In this document: piece by piece, positions 63,482-64,000 of the stretch | How positions within the stretch are numbered: the stretch's first letter is position 1 | How the letters are laid out: every line of letters starts with the position of its first letter | Made by a program: the position numbers and the translations under genes | From: Picosynechococcus sp. PCC 7117 | Lineage (GTDB): Bacteria > Cyanobacteriota > Cyanobacteriia > Cyanobacteriales > MRBY01 | Direction: 5' to 3' | DNA: 64,000 nt | Assembly (NCBI RefSeq): GCF_001693275.1 | Contig: NZ_CP016477.1 | Location: 1,612,001 to 1,676,000 of the forward strand | The notes under the pieces: generated by a model | Databases searched by the model: none | What the model saw: the letters and a program-made list of their open reading frames with translations, nothing else | What the model was told of the DNA's origin: nothing

Positions 63482-63523
63482 ATTCATGAAACTCAGTAAC
63501 TAAACTGACGCCTCAACAGATTC

Positions 63524-64000
63524 TTAGTCGAGTTCGTTCATGTTCAGTACAGGCTCAGTCTCACGGTCAATCCCTTTCTCGAAACCAGCCTCAGCCGCCC
63601 GTGCACGACCAGCATGCCACAGGTGACCAACGAGGAAGAAGAAGGAAAGAACAAAGTGAGAACCAGCCAACCACTGACGGAGGTTCACAAAGTTGAAGGA
63701 GTTAGGCTCCGTAATAATCCCACCAACAGAGTTAATGGAAGCATTAGGGGCGTGGGTCATGTATTCAGCCGCACGACGAAGCTGCCAAGGCTGAATGTCA
63801 TTGCGGATTTTATCGAGGTCAAGACCATTGGGGCCACGGAGGGGCTCCAGCCAAGGACCACGGAAATCCCAGAAGCGCATGGTTTCACCACCGAGAATGA
63901 TTTCACCGGTAGGAGAACGCATCAGGTACTTACCAAGACCAGTGGGACCTTGGGCAGAACCAACGTTCGCACCCATAGATTGGTCACGGGCCAAGAAAAT
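63524..64000 (-). CDS. psbC: Photosystem II CP43 (psbC), C-terminal part, cut by the window edge
   Basis: The C-terminal 158 residues of CP43, the inner chlorophyll antenna of photosystem II, are encoded. [20 protein letters not shown] includes the Glu and Arg of the large lumenal loop that contact the oxygen-evolving Mn cluster. [11 protein letters not shown] and [20 protein letters not shown], the last helix with chlorophyll-binding His, follow, then [14 protein letters not shown]. The frame is open to position 64000 (reads [10 protein letters not shown]), so the 5' part lies outside. Confidence 0.96.
   Translation of the reverse strand: MFLARDQSMGANVGSAQGPTGLGKYLMRSPTGEIILGGETMRFWDFRGPWLEPLRGPNGLDLDKIRNDIQPWQLRRAAEYMTHAPNASINSVGGIITEPNSFNFVNLRQWLAGSHFVLSFFFLVGHLWHAGRARAAEAGFEKGIDRETEPVLNMNELD

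Noticed and set aside
1-64000. tRNA, rRNA, tmRNA, RNase P or 6S RNA genes
   Set aside because: I scanned the gaps for T-loop and other conserved core motifs by eye and found none; weak or diverged RNAs could be missed.

Overview
The window comes from a cyanobacterial chromosome. The octamer GCGATCGC (the cyanobacterial HIP1 site) occurs many times. The 3' part of psbC (photosystem II CP43) sits at the right edge, and glgA, menD, mreBCD, clpXP, obgE, gcvP, purS/purQ and miaE-type genes are present. The mix fits a unicellular Synechococcus/Picosynechococcus-like organism, but the species assignment is inference.

Layout. (i) About 0.5-22.6 kb is a surface-polysaccharide region: many GT4/GT2/GT8/GT11-like glycosyltransferases, an MsbA-like ABC exporter, a sulfotransferase, an FkbM methyltransferase, a pyruvyl-transferase-like gene, an O-antigen ligase/polymerase, a YdcF protein and a WcaF-like acyltransferase. 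The part from about 4.6 to 14.3 kb is AT-rich and almost free of HIP1 sites, except in the 5' part of one gene at 11.0-11.4 kb, which suggests recent acquisition and mosaicism. Two genes in it are split exactly at homopolymers, T8 at 10434 and C9 at 12501. (ii) 22.5-37.2 kb is housekeeping: obgE, an ABC permease, mreBCD, a HAD phosphatase, menD, glgA, clpX-clpP and several small or unknown genes. (iii) 37.3-50.9 kb holds a site-2 protease, an O-antigen ligase/TPR protein, small cyanobacterial proteins, an RNase II/R-like protein lacking its catalytic aspartates, purS-purQ, a permease and a receiver-histidine kinase. (iv) 51.1-64 kb holds gcvP, a hydrolase, miaE, a mannose-1-phosphate guanylyltransferase coupled to a lipoate-ligase-like gene, an AT-rich Ser/Thr kinase fused to DnaJ-C-like and SUMF1 parts, a methyltransferase, a lipoprotein, a beta-hydroxyacid dehydrogenase and psbC.

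The most unusual signal is a small gene family with three tandem copies (20565-21884), one diverged copy (2867-3298) and one fossil (about 4521-4625). Each full copy has two long overlapping reading frames. Frame A encodes a two-helix membrane protein with a charged tail. Frame B (+1) starts at an internal ATG preceded by GAGG and encodes a leucine-zipper-like coiled coil. Copy lengths differ by multiples of seven codons, and in part of the gene the changes between diverged copies are silent or conservative in frame B but not in frame A. This looks like overprinting, or a frameshift-fused membrane coiled coil, and I know of no description of it.
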